Below are positions 18,074 to 26,708 of a stretch of DNA of 64,000 nucleotides, one piece after another (within the stretch, counting starts at the first letter, position 1; each line of letters opens with the position of its first letter). The DNA is from Chlorobiota bacterium (GTDB lineage: Bacteria; Bacteroidota; Ignavibacteria; OLB7), in NCBI GenBank assembly GCA_016710285.1, contig JADJXR010000001.1, positions 1,364,001 to 1,428,000 of the forward strand, read 5' to 3'. Made by a program: the position numbers and the translations under genes. The notes below the pieces were generated by a model. It saw nothing but the letters and a program-made list of their open reading frames with translations. It was not told the origin of the DNA and did no database searches.

Positions 18074-19482
18074 GCCGATTGGTCAAACACCTTCTAACAG
18101 CATTTTCCGGCGATGCCGTTGCGCGGCTGCTTGGCTTTGCGGCAACCGCATGGACGGCAGCGGCGGTGCATCCCGAAGGGTTCGGCGTGCTCTCCATGGG
18201 GCTTGCGCTGCTGGCGTGGGCATTATGGCCGGTGGACCTGGGGCTGAACACGTTGGGAATCCGGATTGCCGCAACGCCGCCCCAGCAGCGCCAGTTTGCG
18301 CCGGTCGCCATTCTTCGGCTGCAATGCATGGCGGCGGTGGGGGTGATGCTGCTGGGCCAGCTGGTCCTTCTGCTGGTTCCCCTTTCCCTTCCGCTGCGCG
18401 GGGTGCTGCAACTCTATTTGCTCTATCCACTCACCTACGCCCTGTATGTTGACTGGTACCACCAGGGGAAGCGGAATTACCGTGCGGTGACAGCGGGGAA
18501 GTTCGTTTCGGGAGGGCTGTATGTTGGGGCGTTGATGCTGTTGGTGAAGGAGCCGGACCAGGTTGCGCTGGTCCCGTTGCTCTACTTTGCCGCAAACCTT
18601 GCCGCCGCCGCCCTGCTGCTGATGATGGCGGACCGCACCGATCTGCGCGCCGCCGCCGCCGCTGATGCTGGGGCCAAGGCTTCTGGTGGAATCGGCGGCT
18701 ACCTTCCCCTGCTCCGCGAAGGGTTTCCGATACTGCTGGGAAGCATTGTGGGAAGCGTTCTGCAAACCGCGCCGCTTCTGCTGCTTGGGTTCCTGCATGG
18801 CGCGTCCGATGCCGGAACCCTGGGCGTGGTGCTGCGGGTGGTGACGCTGTTGATGATGGCCGACCGCGTGTTCGTGGCCCTCTATCTGCCACGGGTTGCC
18901 AACCTTTGGGGAGGGGATCGCCAGAGTTTGCAGCGTGAACTTGGGCGCGGGTTCCGGTTGGTGGTGGTTGCCGGGGGGGCAATCGGCGCGGCAGCAACCG
19001 TCCATGCCGATGCGATTATCGCGCTTCTGTTTGGCCCGCTTTACTCCGCTGCCGGATCGGCATTGCAGGTGGTGGCGTGGTACGCCGTGGCCACCTTGTG
19101 GAACAGCTTTTTTGCCTACGGATTGGTTGGCATCGGCCAGCAGCAGAAGTACATGAAAGCCAGCCTGCTTGGCGGGGCGGTGTTTCTTCCCATCGTCGCC
19201 CTTGCGATTTGGCATGATGGCTTGCGCGGCGCGGCGTGGGGAATTGCAATCGGCGAAGGAGCAATGGCGTTGCTGATGTACCTTCAATTCCGCCGGCACT
19301 GCGCCGTTGCGGTGGCGCGCCCCGTGGCCGTTGGGCTTGCCGTTGCCGCCGCAACAATCGTTGCCGGGCTGATGTTGGGGGGCGGGCTGATGCTTCTGCC
19401 CGTTTCGCTCGTGATCTTTTTCTCCCTATCACTCCTCACCGGAAACCTTACCGTTGCCGATGCACGGTTCTTGCGCCAGTAG
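18070..19482 (+). CDS. Polysaccharide flippase (MOP/Wzx-like)
   Basis: Inner-membrane protein of 470 residues with about 12 hydrophobic segments. I place the start at the ATG at 18070, which overlaps the glycosyltransferase stop (ATGA) and begins MSRLVKHLLTAFSGDAVARLLGF, a typical Wzx N-terminus. An upstream in-frame start at 17827 would read through the glycosyltransferase gene out of frame and is rejected. Members of this family move lipid-linked oligosaccharides across the inner membrane. Coupling to the glycosyltransferase supports that role. A strong hairpin terminator follows. Confidence 0.85.
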   Translation: MSRLVKHLLTAFSGDAVARLLGFAATAWTAAAVHPEGFGVLSMGLALLAWALWPVDLGLNTLGIRIAATPPQQRQFAPVAILRLQCMAAVGVMLLGQLVLLLVPLSLPLRGVLQLYLLYPLTYALYVDWYHQGKRNYRAVTAGKFVSGGLYVGALMLLVKEPDQVALVPLLYFAANLAAAALLLMMADRTDLRAAAAADAGAKASGGIGGYLPLLREGFPILLGSIVGSVLQTAPLLLLGFLHGASDAGTLGVVLRVVTLLMMADRVFVALYLPRVANLWGGDRQSLQRELGRGFRLVVVAGGAIGAAATVHADAIIALLFGPLYSAAGSALQVVAWYAVATLWNSFFAYGLVGIGQQQKYMKASLLGGAVFLPIVALAIWHDGLRGAAWGIAIGEGAMALLMYLQFRRHCAVAVARPVAVGLAVAAATIVAGLMLGGGLMLLPVSLVIFFSLSLLTGNLTVADARFLRQ

Positions 19483-19578
19483 TATTCGGCCAAGCGGATG
19501 TTGGAGTTGGGGCTGGGGTTAGTGCTGGCGGGTTCTTTCACGGATTCTTCCTGCGAAGAAATTATGCTTGCTTTCCGC

Positions 19579-19611
19579 AACGGGCTGGCCTAAGTTAGGC
19601 CAAGCCCGTTT
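19579..19611 (+). terminator. Terminator of the flippase operon
   Basis: AACGGGCTGGCCTAA and TTAGGCCAAGCCCGTT form a near-perfect hairpin with a single unpaired A and a one-base centre, followed by TTCATT. It lies in the 214-bp gap before the TPR gene. Confidence 0.7.
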
Positions 19612-19696
19612 CATTGAGTTGATGTGGCAAGCGGCTGCCGAAAGCCCCTATTACGGCGGCGGTTGGTTCCACCAAAACTCATTCTACTTAGAACCC

Positions 19697-21121
19697 ATGG
19701 ATATTTTTGGATTTGGCGATGATGACCCGATTGAAGGCTCCGACCCTGAAGGCCGCGATTCCGACGCGCTGCGCCGCTACCGCCGATTAACCAGCGGCGA
19801 TTGGGAGGAGGAACTGCCGCAGGATACCGAGGTGCTGGAGGAACTTATCGAGATTTGCGTCGAGAAGGATGAGTTCCCCAACGCGCTCCGATTCTGCGAG
19901 CAGTTGATCCGGTTTGCCCCGTACAGTTCCACGGCGTGGCTTCGCAAGGGGATGATTCTTATTGGATTGGAACGCCCCGAAGAAGCCCTCACCTGCCTGG
20001 ATCAAGCCAATCTTCTGAACCCACTGGATGCCGATGGGATGTGCTACCGGGGCATTGCCTTCGACCTGCTGGAGGAGCATGATCGCGCCATTGAGGCCTA
20101 TGAACAGGCGTTGGAGATGGACCCCGAGAACGAAGATGTGTTGTTCAATATGGCCGAGACCCTGCAGCACATGGAACGCTACGAGAAGGCTGCGGCAATC
20201 TTCCGTTCCTTGCTTTCCAGCGAGCGCTACGGGTCCGATGCACTGCTTGAGCTTGGCATTACGTTGGGGGAGTTGGACCGGCTGGAAGAATCTTTGCAGA
20301 TGTACAACCGCTACATTGACACCACCCCGTTTAACTATGTCGCGTGGTTCCATCGCGGATTCGCCTTAAGCCAACTTGGGCGGCTACAGCAAGGAATTGA
20401 CAGCTATGCTATGTCCACGGCAATCAAAGAAGACTTCACCCCAGCATGGGTGAACATGGGGAACAACCTCCATCTTCTTGGCAGCCTTCTTGAAGCGGTG
20501 GAAGCCTACTGGAAAACGTTATCCTTTGACTCCTGCGAAGGCTATGCATGGTGCGGGTTGGGAAATTGCTACCAAGAGATGGGGCAATACAAGCAGGCAG
20601 TGCAATACTTCGCCAAAGCCCTGGAACACAAACCGGACAGCTACATAGCACTCCGCGGACGTGCAGAGTGTTACCGGCTTACAGGCCAGCTGCAGCGTGC
20701 GTTGGAAAGCTACGATGCCGTGCTTCGCGTGAACGACCAGGATACGGATATGCTGATTGGGCGCGGCCACGTGCTCAGGAAGTTGAAGCGTTATCAGGAA
20801 GCCATTGAATGCTATCGCCAGGTTGTTGCATTGGACCCAGATGATTCCGCCACGTGGTTGACTATGGCCGCCCTACTGAACGACCGAAGCAATTACAAGG
20901 AATCGTTGGAAGCCTATGAGATGGTTGTCAAACTTGACCCAACATCCAAACTGGGCCACCTTGGGTGCTGCAGCAGCCACCTTATGTTGGGCCAATTTGA
21001 GCAGATGAGAGAATCGCTCCTTATGGCCATGAAAATCAGCCCCGATCTGTATGAGAGCTTCAAGAAGGAGTTCCCCGACCTTGCTGCCGTAATAGGTTAT
21101 CCAGATACGCAGCCCTCGTAA
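19697..21121 (+). CDS. Tetratricopeptide repeat protein
   Basis: Protein of 474 residues made almost entirely of TPR units after an acidic N-terminus (MDIFGFGDDDPIEGSDPEG). Repeats with the W/LG-Y/A-P pattern are seen, for example CYRGIAFDLLEEHDRAIEAYEQAL, AWCGLGNCYQEMGQYKQAVQYF and LRGRAECYRLTGQLQRALESY. I chose the ATG at 19697; the longer frame from 19568 starts inside the terminator hairpin. There is no signal peptide, so it is probably a cytosolic scaffold. Similar TPR proteins are widespread in Bacteroidota, and no specific function can be named. Confidence 0.85.
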   Translation: MDIFGFGDDDPIEGSDPEGRDSDALRRYRRLTSGDWEEELPQDTEVLEELIEICVEKDEFPNALRFCEQLIRFAPYSSTAWLRKGMILIGLERPEEALTCLDQANLLNPLDADGMCYRGIAFDLLEEHDRAIEAYEQALEMDPENEDVLFNMAETLQHMERYEKAAAIFRSLLSSERYGSDALLELGITLGELDRLEESLQMYNRYIDTTPFNYVAWFHRGFALSQLGRLQQGIDSYAMSTAIKEDFTPAWVNMGNNLHLLGSLLEAVEAYWKTLSFDSCEGYAWCGLGNCYQEMGQYKQAVQYFAKALEHKPDSYIALRGRAECYRLTGQLQRALESYDAVLRVNDQDTDMLIGRGHVLRKLKRYQEAIECYRQVVALDPDDSATWLTMAALLNDRSNYKESLEAYEMVVKLDPTSKLGHLGCCSSHLMLGQFEQMRESLLMAMKISPDLYESFKKEFPDLAAVIGYPDTQPS

Positions 21122-21132
21122 TCGCTTCGGCG

Positions 21133-21534
21133 TTGTTCCTTGTACCTGTCACACAACTTCCTGCTTTGTCCCTTATTCGCGTTCTTGGTGCCGAAGTCTA
21201 TGCCCGCCACGGTGTCACCGATGCCGAGCGTGCCATTGGCGGGCGGTATAGCTTCGATCTTGAGATTGAAACCGACATCACCCTTGCCGCCGCCACCGAC
21301 CACGTGGCCGACACCATCAACTATGAGTCGGCCTACCTGATTGCCCGCGACATCTTGATTGGCTCCAACCGCCGATTGCTAGAATCGCTGGTGGTGGAGA
21401 TTGCACGTGCACTGCTTCGGACCTTCCCCACGGCCCAGGCCGTCACCGTCCGCCTGCGCAAACTTTCGGCACCGATTGATGGAGTGCTCCGCGCCGTGGA
21501 AGTGGAACACCGCGAATGCCGCAAGGAAGCCTGA
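21133..21534 (+). CDS. folB: Dihydroneopterin aldolase
   Basis: Folate-pathway enzyme of 133 residues converting 7,8-dihydroneopterin to 6-hydroxymethyl-dihydropterin plus glycolaldehyde. The family pattern is clear: LGAEVYARHGVTDAERAIGGRY, the catalytic-region INYESAY, LLESLVVEIARALL and the C-terminal VRLRKLSAPIDGVLRAVEVE. No ATG exists upstream of the conserved region; TTG at 21133 or TTG at 21166 must be used. It is followed 90 bases later by the FolK fusion gene, the next step in the pathway. Confidence 0.9.
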   Translation: MFLVPVTQLPALSLIRVLGAEVYARHGVTDAERAIGGRYSFDLEIETDITLAAATDHVADTINYESAYLIARDILIGSNRRLLESLVVEIARALLRTFPTAQAVTVRLRKLSAPIDGVLRAVEVEHRECRKEA

Positions 21535-21624
21535 ACCGGGGATTTTCTTGATCCCTTCCTCCATCCTCCCCCTTCATCAAAAAATTTTTCCCGAGACATT
21601 CTCAACGCTTGTTGCTCCGAAGCC

Positions 21625-22809
21625 ATGCCAGAAACCTCCTCCGTTACGGCTCCATCGCTTGTTGCCTTATCGCTTGGTGCCAACATTGGCAACCGCATCG
21701 GGACGCTGCGGCAAGCAGTGCGAATGATTGAACAGTTAGATGGTGTTTCCGAACTGAAGGTCTCCGGATTGTACCGCACCGCACCGGTGGGCTACACCCC
21801 CCAGCCAGAGTTTATCAACTGCGCAGCCACGCTGCGGACCACCAGCCCGCCGGAGCAGCTGCTGCAACAGCTTCGGGGGATTGAGCAGGCATTGGGGCGC
21901 CAGCGAAGGGAGCGTTGGCGCGAGCGGGAAATTGACATTGACATCCTTGTTTTCGACCAGCGAATTATCGTTACGCCAACCCTTGTTGTTCCGCATCCTG
22001 AGATGAGCAACCGCGCCTTTGTGCTGGTTCCGCTTGCCGAGATTGCACCATCGCTCCGCCACCCGATTTTCAACGCCACCGTGGCCGAGCTTCTGGACCA
22101 ACTGCAAGACAAGTCCGGCGTTGAGCGAATGGAGGATGGCCACGAAATCACCGCAGATGCCGCCGCCGACCTTCCACGGCATATTGCGGTGGAGGGGGTG
22201 ATTGGCGCGGGGAAAACCACGCTGGCAACCGAGCTTGCCAAGCGGCTTGAGGGACGATTGGTGCTGGAGCAATTCGAGGAGAACCCGTTCCTGCCCCACT
22301 TCTACCGCGACCCGGAACGCCATGCCTTCCAGACGCAGATATTCTTTTTGCTAAGCCGCTACCGCCAGCAGGAAGCGTTCCGCCAGCCCGACTTGTTCCA
22401 CCGCACAATCGTCAGCGATTACCTGTTCGATAAGGACCGAATCTTTGCCTCCCTTACCCTAAGCGACCACGAGCTTGCACTGTACGATAACGTCGTCACC
22501 GCGCTGGAGCCATCGGTCCCGAAGCCTGATGTGGTGATCTACTTGCAAAGCAGTGTGGAGCGATTGATGGCGAATATCCAGAAGCGTGGGCGAGCAATGG
22601 AGCGGGAGATTACCACGGCGTATCTTGAGCAATTATCGGAGGCCTACACCCGCTATCTGCTTCGCTACACGGCGGCTCCGGTTCTAATCGTCAACACGGA
22701 CCAGGTTGACCTTGCTAACGATCCTGAGGCGTTGCCGTTGCTGCTCCAGTCGCTGGGTGCGGCGCGGGCCGCTGGGGCAACTCCGGTGCTGTTCCCATCA
22801 TTTTCATAA
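21625..22809 (+). CDS. folK: Bifunctional HPPK (FolK) - deoxynucleoside kinase fusion
   Basis: Fusion of 394 residues. Residues 1-160 are 6-hydroxymethyl-dihydropterin pyrophosphokinase: ALSLGANIGNRIGTLRQA, GLYRTAPVG and the signature RWREREIDIDILVF (about 97-110), then VVPHPEMSNRAFVLVPL. After a 25-residue linker, residues 186-394 are a deoxynucleoside kinase of the dCK/dGK type: P-loop EGVIGAGKTT (190-199), LEQFEENPFLPHFY, VSDYLFDKDRIFA, and the LID-like arginine run in RLMANIQKRGRAMER. HPPK pyrophosphorylates the pterin made by FolB just upstream; the kinase salvages deoxynucleosides. Both halves look catalytically intact. Confidence 0.92.
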   Translation: MPETSSVTAPSLVALSLGANIGNRIGTLRQAVRMIEQLDGVSELKVSGLYRTAPVGYTPQPEFINCAATLRTTSPPEQLLQQLRGIEQALGRQRRERWREREIDIDILVFDQRIIVTPTLVVPHPEMSNRAFVLVPLAEIAPSLRHPIFNATVAELLDQLQDKSGVERMEDGHEITADAAADLPRHIAVEGVIGAGKTTLATELAKRLEGRLVLEQFEENPFLPHFYRDPERHAFQTQIFFLLSRYRQQEAFRQPDLFHRTIVSDYLFDKDRIFASLTLSDHELALYDNVVTALEPSVPKPDVVIYLQSSVERLMANIQKRGRAMEREITTAYLEQLSEAYTRYLLRYTAAPVLIVNTDQVDLANDPEALPLLLQSLGAARAAGATPVLFPSFS

Positions 22810-22815
22810 TCGCTG

Positions 22816-23046
22816 ATGCTCCGCCTTCTTCTTATCGCTTTGCTGATTTTTCTTGTTGTGCGGTTCACGCAGCGGTATCTCTCCGCCAGCAAGCCGCCAC
22901 CGGTGCAGGATCGCCCCCGTCCGGTTCCAACCCAGCCGCAGCCACGCACACCCGGCGTTGATTACTCCGAAGCCCGCGATGCCGACTTCCGCGAGATTCC
23001 CCCGCGGCAAATCGCGGATGACCGCCGCGCCGGCAATGCTGAGTAA
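22816..23046 (+). CDS. Small membrane-anchored protein
   Basis: Protein of 76 residues, 6 bases after the FolK fusion gene. One N-terminal membrane helix (MLRLLLIALLIFLVVRFTQRYL) is followed by a proline-rich, then acidic, cytosolic tail. It resembles the short DUF4834-type proteins common in Bacteroidota, but the match is by shape only. Tight spacing suggests co-transcription with folK. Confidence 0.6.
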   Translation: MLRLLLIALLIFLVVRFTQRYLSASKPPPVQDRPRPVPTQPQPRTPGVDYSEARDADFREIPPRQIADDRRAGNAE

Positions 23047-23076
23047 GCGGGGAATTTCCGCACCTGTCCGGCAATC

Positions 23077-23919
23077 TCACTGCTCAAGAATTTTCCCGCA
23101 ATGTGGGCAGGTGGGGGGAAGCGATTGGGGCGATTTCTTCACGTTCCGGTTCTGCATCTCTTCAATAAATCCGGTGACAATAATCCCCGACGGAAGCGCC
23201 ACGATGCCAACGCTAAGAATGGCACTGATGGCCGCAAAAAACTTCCCGAGCGCAGTGATTGGATAGATGTCGCCGTAGCCGATTGTGGTCAGCGTTGCAA
23301 CGCCCCACCACAGCGCGGCGGGGATATTCGGGAACGCTTTGGGCTGCGCCTCGTGCTCGATGAAATACATCATCGAGGAGGAGAGCACCAAGATCACCAG
23401 CAGCACAAAAATGGATGAAATCATCTCCTCCCGTTTGCTTCGCAGCACCCTTCCCATCATCGCGAAGCTGTGGGAATATCGCCCCAGTTTCAGCACACGG
23501 ATCAACCGGAACAGCCGCAAAGCGCGGACGATCAAAAGGTCAGTAGAAATAAGCTGCGGAAGGAAGAACGGGACGATTGCCAGCAGATCAATCAGGGCAA
23601 AAAAACTGAAGAAATAGCGCACCCTTCCCCACACCGGATGCCGGTACTTTGGCTCCTCCACAATGGCCCACAACCGCAGCAGATACTCCACCGAAAAAAT
23701 GGAGATGGAGAAGACTTCGATGGCGTAAAAAAGGGGATAAAGCGCGGCATGGATTTCCTGCACCGTCTCAAGAATCACCGCAACGACGTTGATGAAAATC
23801 AGCACCGCGATGAAGACGCGAACCCAGTACTCTGTCCGCGTCTCGATGCTTGGGCTTAGCAGCAGGTCGTAGATATAGCCCCGCACGCGGCGGAGCCTGT
23901 TTTCTGGAGTTCTGTTCAT
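23077..23919 (-). CDS. Voltage-gated potassium channel-like ion transporter
   Basis: Six-helix ion channel subunit of 280 residues from the ATG at 23919 (MNRTPENRLRRV). The selectivity filter is TIGYGDIYP in the P-loop between S5 and S6. S4 carries spaced arginines (RALRLFRLIRVLKLGRY), the voltage-sensor pattern. The preceding helices are seen as WVRVFIAVLIFINVVAVIL and YLLRLWAIV. The C-terminal tail ends in CPHCGKILEQ, a CxxC that could bind metal. Upstream in-frame codons run into a GC-rich intergenic region and are not used. Confidence 0.9.
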   Translation of the reverse strand: MNRTPENRLRRVRGYIYDLLLSPSIETRTEYWVRVFIAVLIFINVVAVILETVQEIHAALYPLFYAIEVFSISIFSVEYLLRLWAIVEEPKYRHPVWGRVRYFFSFFALIDLLAIVPFFLPQLISTDLLIVRALRLFRLIRVLKLGRYSHSFAMMGRVLRSKREEMISSIFVLLVILVLSSSMMYFIEHEAQPKAFPNIPAALWWGVATLTTIGYGDIYPITALGKFFAAISAILSVGIVALPSGIIVTGFIEEMQNRNVKKSPQSLPPTCPHCGKILEQ

Positions 23920-24165
23920 GCTGGGAACTTGGTAGCAATGGATAAATTGCGCGCCGAAAATAGTGGAGCGCGGCGGATGGAACGCACAACGCCCGCCACC
24001 AAGCCAAAGAAAAAATCTCCATGCAAGGGAGTGATGTTGGCGCACTTCGGAGTGCCGCGCCCCCCTGCTTCGCCGCAAGCGGCTGCGCGTCCCCCCAATG
24101 CCGGGGGGAAATGGTTTCTGCTATTGATCCCTTTCTCTCTGGACCTCACGCCATCTGTGCCAACC

Positions 24166-24187
24166 CCTCCCCCAGAATTGGGGGAGG
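24166..24187. repeat. Palindromic hairpin CCTCCCCC-AGAATT-GGGGGAGG
   Basis: Perfect 8-bp arms around a 6-base loop. It may act as a terminator-like or REP-like element; only one copy was seen in this window. Confidence 0.6.
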
Positions 24188-24272
24188 CGGAGAGGGGGCT
24201 TGCTGCGCTGGCGGGCTTCGATGCACAACGGTCATCTCTATTCTGCAACAAGCTCTTCTCCCCCAAACCTTG

Positions 24273-24280
24273 TAACTTCG
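24273..24280 (+). promoter_or_regulatory. TAnnTTYG box upstream of DUF3179 gene
   Basis: TAACTTCG, 48 bases upstream of the ATG at 24329. No clear TTG -33 element was found at the expected spacing. Confidence 0.35.
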
Positions 24281-24328
24281 CCGCGAATCAACGCGCAGTG
24301 TACTCAAGCCCTATCATTAAACAACCTT

Positions 24329-25633
24329 ATGGCCGCAACCTCATCATCGCGTTCCTTCCCGCTGGAGCGATACTACATGCCGATGTTCCTTGTTGGCATT
24401 CTCCTTTTGCTGGCGCCGGGAATAGTAAAAACCTACTTGCTGATGCCGTTCCCTGGCAGCCAGGAGCTGGACTCTATCGAGATGGCGTACCTGCTTAACG
24501 GGTGGAGCACGCCGCTGCAAATCATCGGGCTGCTGCTGGTGATTGGACCGATTGTGAAAGGGTTCATCACCGGGACCATCCTGCGCCGCATCAGCATTGT
24601 GATGTTTTCCGTGTTCTGCTTTGTGGTGTTCTACTTCACCACCATTGCGGCATCGGCAGCCAATATTTTCCGCGAGCCTTCCTCGCTTCGGATGGCCGCC
24701 CCCGCCGACAACCGCGTCCCGCTGGAGACAGTGGTGATTGGCATTGAACACAACGGCGTTGCCAAAGCCTATCCCCTAAACTACCTTGCCTACCACCACC
24801 GCGTTAGCGACTCGATTGGCGCGTTGAAGCTGTGGGCAACGTACTGCAGCATGTGCCGCACCGGAGCGGTGTATCAGCCAGTGGTGGACCAGCAGCCGCT
24901 GACGTTCCGCTTGGTTGGTGCCAACCACTACAACGCGGTGTTTGAAGATGAAGCCACCGGAAGCTGGTGGTATCAAGCAACCGGGGAAGCCGCCACCGGG
25001 CCGATGAAAGGGAAGCGGCTGCCAATCGTTCCATCGGAGCAGATGACCCTGAAGCTCTGGTTGGAGCAACATCCCAACAGCTTGATTGCGCAACCCGACG
25101 GAGCCGAATACAGCCGCGAAGGATATCAACAAACCGAGGGCTACGACCGGTTCCAACCGAAGAAAGAAGGGTGGCAGCCGAACAGCTGGGTGGTGGGCAT
25201 TGCCGTGGGGAACGCATCGAAGGCATATCTGTGGCAGGGGGTCGTTGCCGCCCGCGTGGTGAACGATCTTGTGGGAGCCCAGCCGGTGGCGATTGTCGCC
25301 GCGCCCGACTCGGTCTCCTTCACCGCCTGGCAGCGGACCCTGAACGGCCAGCAACTCACCTTCGCCCTTGACTCCACCCGCACGCGCCTAACCGACACGC
25401 AAACCAACTCCATCTGGAATTGGAATGGAGAGTGTGTGGAAGGGACGTATGCGGGCCAAAAACTTCCACCCGTTGCGGCCAGCCAACTGTACTGGCACGC
25501 CTGGCAAACATTCCACCCAGGAACGGAGAAGTGGGAGATACTCACTGCAAAGAGGTTTGCGAAAATCAGAGCACGTGGAAATTCAGGGTTAGAAGTCTCT
25601 CTAACTCTGGGCGGTACTCCTCAATATCGTTGA
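24329..25633 (+). CDS. DUF3179 domain membrane protein with IS-derived C-terminus
   Basis: Protein of 434 residues. The ATG at 24329 starts MAATSSSRSFPLERYYM before three hydrophobic segments (FLVGILLLLAPGIVKTYLL, TPLQIIGLLLVIGPIVKGF, ISIVMFSVFCFVVFYFTTIAA). The DUF3179 domain follows: LETVVIGIEHNGVAKAYPLN, the Cys-containing YCSMCRTGAVY, and SWWYQATGEAATGPMKGKRL. Its biochemical role is unknown. The normal domain end is around HAWQTFHPGTEKW; the last 26 or so residues (from RFAKIRARG) are encoded inside the left end of the IS630-type element, so the native stop codon has been lost and replaced. Confidence 0.82.
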   Translation: MAATSSSRSFPLERYYMPMFLVGILLLLAPGIVKTYLLMPFPGSQELDSIEMAYLLNGWSTPLQIIGLLLVIGPIVKGFITGTILRRISIVMFSVFCFVVFYFTTIAASAANIFREPSSLRMAAPADNRVPLETVVIGIEHNGVAKAYPLNYLAYHHRVSDSIGALKLWATYCSMCRTGAVYQPVVDQQPLTFRLVGANHYNAVFEDEATGSWWYQATGEAATGPMKGKRLPIVPSEQMTLKLWLEQHPNSLIAQPDGAEYSREGYQQTEGYDRFQPKKEGWQPNSWVVGIAVGNASKAYLWQGVVAARVVNDLVGAQPVAIVAAPDSVSFTAWQRTLNGQQLTFALDSTRTRLTDTQTNSIWNWNGECVEGTYAGQKLPPVAASQLYWHAWQTFHPGTEKWEILTAKRFAKIRARGNSGLEVSLTLGGTPQYR

Positions 25634-26264
25634 AAAATCTTCGGATAGCTCCACGAAATTCATCCTTCGTTTCATAATACCTCCTGTCTATTACCTTCTT
25701 CCTCATGTATTTCCATAATCGCTCAATTAAATTCAAATTCGGTGAGTAACTCGGCAAAAATACCTGCTCTATTCGCGATGATGATAACCACTCCCGCAAA
25801 CGACGACTCCGATAGTATCTCGCGTTGTCGCAAATCACTCTGATCCTTCCACTCGGATGCTTCCGCTCTAAGGCTGCATACAACTCAATCGTTGATTCAC
25901 TATCCACCCGCTCGCTTTCCACCACCTCCACATCTCCCACATCATGCGCGTTCAATGCCGCGTTGATGTTCACACGTTCCCGACCCGTGTTCGATCGCAC
26001 TTCATACCGACTCCCCGACTTGATCCACCCGTAACTGCTCCGTGTGTTGTGCTGAGGATGCACCGCATCACTGAAATACACTACCCCACCTTCCTCGCCT
26101 TCACCCCTATCAGCAAGCAATCCCGCCAGACGTTCAAGAAATTCCTCCTGCTCCGCTCGATTCCCCTTCGATACACCAGACTCGTCTTCTTGTACACAAA
26201 GCCCAGACGCTTCAGCAATGCTACCATCCCGCTCTCCGTATATCGCACACCATAACGCTCGCAC
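25566..26264 (-). CDS. IS630 transposase OrfB (DDE catalytic half)
   Basis: The frame from about SKGNRAEQEEFLERLAGL onward carries the DDE_3 domain: VVYFSDAVHPQHNTRSSYGW (first Asp), IRVICDNARYYRS (second Asp), and PSYSPNLNLIERLWKYMRKKV (Glu). The nominal first 45 or so codons overlap OrfA in another frame and are probably not used. The product is expected from a -1 shift near 26165-26182 on the minus strand, where the message reads CGAAGGGGAATC. The stop lies directly inside the left terminal repeat region. Confidence 0.88.
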   Translation of the reverse strand: MRALWCAIYGERDGSIAEASGLCVQEDESGVSKGNRAEQEEFLERLAGLLADRGEGEEGGVVYFSDAVHPQHNTRSSYGWIKSGSRYEVRSNTGRERVNINAALNAHDVGDVEVVESERVDSESTIELYAALERKHPSGRIRVICDNARYYRSRRLREWLSSSRIEQVFLPSYSPNLNLIERLWKYMRKKVIDRRYYETKDEFRGAIRRFFNDIEEYRPELERLLTLNFHVL

Positions 26265-26590
26265 ACCAACTCCACTACCTCCTTCGATGTATGATGCAGA
26301 TGTCCCTCCAGTTCCTTCGATACAGCTGATGCCTGTTCACCGCTCAGCTTCCCACCATAGCACACATACTTGTCTTCTATGTAATCCTCAAAGCTCTTTG
26401 ATGCTCGATACCCTTCGGCATACCGATATATCGTCGAATTATCAACACCCAACGCAAAGGCCGTCTCGCCAACGCTAAATCCCCCGTCAAGCATCAGCAG
26501 CGTCGTGATCTTCACATACCGACGCTTCTCTTTCTCCATTCGCTGCAATTTCCGCAGTTGTGTCCGTAATTCCTCCGTAAGTTCTATCAT
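26081..26590 (-). CDS. IS630 transposase OrfA (DNA-binding half)
   Basis: Protein of 169 residues. It begins MIELTEELRTQLRKLQRMEKEKRRYVKITTLLMLDGG, followed by a helix-turn-helix (SVGETAFALGVDNSTIYRYAEGY) and the second DNA-binding region ending LLKRLGFVYKKTSLV. This is the N-terminal half of IS630-type transposases. After SLV the sequence no longer matches the family, which continues instead in the -1 frame of OrfB. It therefore probably serves as the first part of a frameshifted OrfAB protein. Confidence 0.88.
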   Translation of the reverse strand: MIELTEELRTQLRKLQRMEKEKRRYVKITTLLMLDGGFSVGETAFALGVDNSTIYRYAEGYRASKSFEDYIEDKYVCYGGKLSGEQASAVSKELEGHLHHTSKEVVELVCERYGVRYTESGMVALLKRLGFVYKKTSLVYRRGIERSRRNFLNVWRDCLLIGVKARKVG

Positions 26591-26708
26591 CTCTTCCCTC
26601 TATCTATTCAATGACTACTATCTTTTCCCTAACGTAACCCCATCATCCCTTTTTCGCAAACTACTTTATTTCGAGTAGAAATAGAGGCGCAGCGGAAACG
26701 GGGCGATG

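Larger units (their letters stand above)
23920..24328. other. 409-bp intergenic region with G/C-rich hairpins
   Basis: No gene is supported between the divergent ion-channel and DUF3179 genes. It contains a CCCCCC...GGGGGG pair near 24093-24110 and the hairpin CCTCCCCCAGAATTGGGGGAGG at 24166-24187, a form seen as a repeated element in many bacterial genomes. A TAACTTCG box at 24273-24280 may start the DUF3179 transcript. Confidence 0.5.
25555..26661 (-). mobile_element. IS630-family insertion sequence (about 1.1 kb)
   Basis: The element is bounded by 11-bp perfect terminal inverted repeats, GTTTGCGAAAA at 25555-25565 and its complement at 26651-26661. It contains two overlapping minus-strand transposase ORFs with IS630 features. 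TA follows the right end at 26662-26663, as expected for IS630 target choice. The base pair before the left end is AG rather than TA, so a clean TA duplication is not visible. It sits at the 3' end of the DUF3179 gene. Confidence 0.9.
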
